From an uncultured Bacteroidales bacterium (GTDB lineage Bacteria > Bacteroidota > Bacteroidia > Bacteroidales > Paludibacteraceae), in contig CAIYTJ010000033.1 in the NCBI GenBank assembly GCA_903929065.1, positions 1-16,772 of the forward strand: a stretch of 16,772 bases of DNA, read 5' to 3'. The notes under the pieces were generated by a model. It was not told where the DNA came from. It did not search any database and was given only the letters and a program-made list of their open reading frames with translations. The position numbers were made by a program, and so were the translations under genes. Each line of letters opens with the position of its first letter. Position 1 is the first letter of the stretch. Positions 15,534 through 16,772 of this stretch are shown here, piece after piece.

Positions 15534-16406
15534 ATGACTAAGTTTACTATCATTTCCCTATTGGTTCTTTCATTTTTCCTTTCCTTTTCCTGCACCCGTA
15601 AAACGCAGGAAGTAAAAGGCAATCCGATACTCGAAGTGGAAGGAAAGTATTTATATGCCGACGAAATTCAGCATGTGATTCCGCCCAATGTAAACGACAC
15701 CGACAGCACCCAGATTGCCGACAGTTATATCCGCAAATGGGTGACCGATGTGTTGGTTTATGAAAACGCCAAACGGAATGTGACCAATAAAGCTGAGATT
15801 GATGAACTGGTTGAGAGTTACCGTAAATCGCTCACCATTCACCAGTACCAGCAAAAAATGATTGACCAACGATTGCCGAAAGAGCCTTCGGAAGAAGATT
15901 TGAAAGCTTTTTACACGCAATACAGCGACCAGTTGATGCTGAAAGAAAACATAGTCAAAGGCCTGTTGCTGATTGTTCCGCAGAATGCTCCCAAAATAGC
16001 CGCCGTGCGAAGCTGGGTGCAATCGGGTAATGCAAAATCGCTGGAAAGCATTGAGAAATACAGTATTCAGAATGCCATCAGCTACGATTATTTCGGCGAT
16101 AAATGGCTGGAGTTTGGCGAAATCCTGAAAAAGATACCGCTGAAAATTGAAGATCCGGCTAAGTTCGTAGCGTCAAACCGTTTCGTGGAAGCATCGGACA
16201 GTACGCATCATTATTTCCTCCGCATTGAAGCATTTAAAACCAGTGGCCAGGTGGAACCGTACGAAAGAGCCCGAAACCGGATAGCCGTTATTTTACTGAA
16301 CAAACAAAAGGCTGATTTTATTTCCAAATTTGAAGATGACGTGTATAACGATGCGGTAAGCAACGAAACCGTGACTTTCTTCAAGAAGAATAAGCAAAAG
16401 AAGTAA
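15534..16406 (+). CDS. SurA-like chaperone lipoprotein without an evident parvulin domain
   Basis: This 290-residue lipoprotein has a type II signal peptide with lipobox SFSC, so Cys20 should be lipidated. The next residues are TRKTQ, not acidic, so a periplasm-facing anchor is more likely than surface export. NPILEVEGKYLYADEIQHVIPP (about 29-50) resembles the start of SurA/PpiC N-terminal domains, followed by helices like those of SurA_N. No HILI/GxLGW/GYHI parvulin signature is visible, so isomerase activity is not expected. It follows the two-parvulin PPIase and probably works with it in outer-membrane protein delivery. The ATG at 15534 is chosen because the in-frame TTG at 15501 lies in the T-run of the preceding terminator and would put 11 residues before the signal peptide. 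The family link is by resemblance only. Confidence 0.8.
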   Translation: MTKFTIISLLVLSFFLSFSCTRKTQEVKGNPILEVEGKYLYADEIQHVIPPNVNDTDSTQIADSYIRKWVTDVLVYENAKRNVTNKAEIDELVESYRKSLTIHQYQQKMIDQRLPKEPSEEDLKAFYTQYSDQLMLKENIVKGLLLIVPQNAPKIAAVRSWVQSGNAKSLESIEKYSIQNAISYDYFGDKWLEFGEILKKIPLKIEDPAKFVASNRFVEASDSTHHYFLRIEAFKTSGQVEPYERARNRIAVILLNKQKADFISKFEDDVYNDAVSNETVTFFKKNKQKK

Positions 16407-16772
16407 AATCGAATTTCCAACCACCCAATAGGAAATTTCAGTATCCTATTTCGGTTCTTCCTAACTATAAAATTACGTAGACCTAAGTACAAAATCCTTC
16501 GCTCATTGAGTTGTTTTCATTCATATTGAGTCTGTATAGTTTGTTTTAAGCTGATAAAAATAAAGAATGTTGAGTAAATACCCACCATCCTTTATTTATT
16601 TTTGCAAACCCTTGTTGATTTACAAGCTCTTAGCTATTCAACGCCAAATCTGATACATTACCGCTTAGTACTGTGTTAATACATATTTAACCGTATTCCA
16701 TTCATTATTTTTAAATACCAAAGTTGATACAATATTAATATCCTTTCCACAATAGTAATAGTTAACAAAAGC
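16407..16772. other. 366-nt 3' end of window without a recognised gene
   Basis: The stretch is AT-rich, with frequent stops and no ORF of useful length. It holds a weak 7-bp hairpin AATAGGA/TCCTATT (16427-16433/16444-16450) 20 nt after the lipoprotein stop, and the better hairpin described separately. A TATTTTTG box at 16597-16604 overlaps that hairpin and may be a promoter for a gene beyond the window or a chance match. Confidence 0.5.
16558..16603 (+). terminator. possible intrinsic terminator downstream of the SurA-like gene
   Basis: AAATAAAGAATG (16558-16569) pairs with CATCCTTTATTT (16586-16597), 11 of 12 positions, with a 16-nt loop. It is followed by A and five T. The stem is AT-rich, the loop is long, and it lies about 150 nt past the stop codon, so support is moderate. 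Confidence 0.4.

Noticed and set aside
1..16772. tRNA, rRNA, CRISPR or insertion sequence
   Set aside because: No cloverleaf with a GTTCRA-type arm, no rRNA core sequence, no regularly spaced repeats and no transposase motifs were seen in the spacers. The only tandem array is the in-frame TSP3 repeat.

Overview
The window looks like chromosomal DNA from a member of the Bacteroidota, probably Bacteroidales. Several genes are preceded by the Bacteroidota sigma(ABfrB)-type -7 box (TAnnTTTG). In two cases a TTTG -33 box lies exactly 20 nt upstream. Shine-Dalgarno sequences are not evident, intergenic DNA is AT-rich, and the proteins (DUF5074-like lipoprotein, OmpA with thrombospondin type 3 repeats, SurA-like pair, Rel) are typical of this phylum. 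No rRNA, tRNA, CRISPR array, insertion sequence or phage gene was found.

Layout. Positions 1-602 are a repeat-rich, mostly non-coding stretch, perhaps with the last codons of a gene entering from the left. Plus-strand genes follow: a surface-type beta-propeller lipoprotein (603-1697), an alanine dehydrogenase/transhydrogenase-alpha family oxidoreductase (1815-3017), a bifunctional (p)ppGpp synthetase/hydrolase (3209-5443, strong terminator) and an OmpA-family outer-membrane protein (5810-7381, terminator). Two minus-strand genes follow: a 1296-residue single-module NRPS-like membrane enzyme with the architecture of epsilon-poly-L-lysine synthetase (11391-7501), and an IMP dehydrogenase (13059-11554). 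Each has its own promoter signal, and a terminator separates them. A 437-nt divergent intergenic region leads to plus-strand genes for a two-parvulin periplasmic PPIase (13497-15443) and a SurA-like lipoprotein (15534-16406). The last 366 nt hold no recognised gene.

How the genes relate. Most are independent transcription units with envelope or core-metabolic roles, not one pathway. The parvulin protein and the SurA-like lipoprotein probably form an outer-membrane-protein chaperone pair. Rel and IMP dehydrogenase both touch guanine nucleotide metabolism but are not linked here.

The best candidate for an under-described system is the stand-alone Pls-like synthetase. It has an adenylation domain with a basic-amino-acid-like specificity code, one carrier domain, and three tandem (two-TM plus hexapeptide-repeat-like) modules. 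It could make a cationic homopoly-amino acid or cap a cell-envelope component. Other points of note: the Ald-family enzyme lacks both canonical catalytic residues, the IMP dehydrogenase is of the Tritrichomonas foetus type, and a promoter box sits inside the loop of a terminator hairpin.
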